A stretch of DNA of 12,764 nucleotides from Verrucomicrobia subdivision 6 bacterium BACL9 MAG-120507-bin52. Its GTDB lineage: Bacteria; Verrucomicrobiota; Verrucomicrobiia; Methylacidiphilales; Verrucolacustridaceae. Of the stretch, positions 12,645 to 12,764 are shown piece by piece. A program made the translations under genes and the position numbers. Location: assembly GCA_001438005.1 (NCBI GenBank), contig LIBO01000010.1, positions 1-12,764 of the forward strand, in the 5' to 3' direction. Position 1 is the stretch's first letter. Each line of letters starts with the position of its first letter. Below the pieces are notes generated by a model. It made no database searches. It was given only the letters and a program-made list of their open reading frames with translations, and had not been told where the DNA came from.

Positions 12645-12764
12645 GAATAAACCTTACTGGAAAGTCTCTTTCGGAGCAACTGGGGCGATGTGCGTTTTTG
12701 TTGGGCGGAAAGGCCTTCCGATGGCTCAATGGGGGGGTGACGAACGAGGTTTATACCCCCACGA
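12641..12764 (-). CDS. C-terminal end of an unidentified upstream gene, partial
   Basis: A frame open from the right edge reads about 40 codons and stops at TGA 12643-12641. The stop overlaps the TTG start of cysE as TTGA, the same junction as between protease and kinase. The visible end runs ...GGINLVRHPPIEPSEG and finishes KVYS; I do not recognise the family. A basic, Ser/Lys/Arg-rich tail such as this is common at protein C-termini. The main support is the overlap and the lack of an obvious promoter or spacer before cysE. A non-coding leader is the alternative. Confidence 0.42.
   Translation of the reverse strand, partial: RGGINLVRHPPIEPSEGLSAQQKRTSPQLLRKRLSSKVYS

Noticed and set aside
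12721..12764. Plus-strand ATG with AAAGG upstream, open to the right edge
   Set aside because: Only 14 codons are visible and unrecognisable, and the minus-strand frame overlapping the cysE start is better supported.
12680..12764. G-run (7 G) and C-run (5 C) near the right end as a terminator or origin-like element
   Set aside because: The loop would be about 20 nt and the pairing short; no T-run or iteron pattern accompanies it.

Overview
The window looks like chromosome from a Gram-negative bacterium. It carries lnt (lipoprotein N-acylation), an AsmA-like envelope protein, a secreted LysM protease and a carotenoid-type isoprenoid set. Several starts are GTG or TTG and Shine-Dalgarno signals are often weak. 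The mix would fit the Verrucomicrobiota or another PVC-like lineage, but that placement is an inference from gene content only. No rRNA, tRNA, CRISPR array, insertion sequence or phage gene is visible. Coding density is very high and no gene-free stretch reaches 300 bases.

Left part (1-4166). A very long minus-strand frame, open at the left edge, encodes a membrane-anchored AsmA-like protein. It diverges from a plus-strand pair: a secreted trypsin-like protease with a C-terminal LysM domain, and an APH-type kinase-fold protein that overlaps it by 4 nt (TTGA). The starts of both plus-strand genes lie inside inverted repeats.

Middle part (4152-8916). Four minus-strand genes run lnt, prfB, trpC, trpB in transcription order and probably form an operon. 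prfB needs the classical programmed +1 frameshift at an in-frame TGA after codon 24, so any simple ORF call truncates it at the N-terminus. Just before the slip site is a strong hairpin whose 3' arm contains the frameshift-stimulating Shine-Dalgarno element. prfB overlaps trpC by ATGA, and trpC is separated from trpB by 64 nt holding a 24-bp perfect palindrome. The 3' end of trpB overlaps the convergent kinase gene by 15 bp.

Right part (8917-12764). A CruF-family membrane protein on the plus strand converges on a minus-strand group: phytoene/squalene synthase family, trans-polyprenyl diphosphate synthase, serine O-acetyltransferase, and the C-terminal end of an unidentified upstream frame. 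The prenyl synthase makes the C15-C20 precursor, the CrtB-like enzyme would condense it head to head, and CruF would modify the resulting carotene. No desaturase (crtI) is in the window. CysE starts cysteine synthesis and appears to be co-transcribed without an obvious pathway link.

Most genes are ordinary housekeeping or known families. The least ordinary signals are the cis-acting RNA or DNA structures: the prfB hairpin, the trpC/trpB palindrome, and the hairpins over the protease and kinase start codons. I did not find a convincing wholly new multi-gene system.
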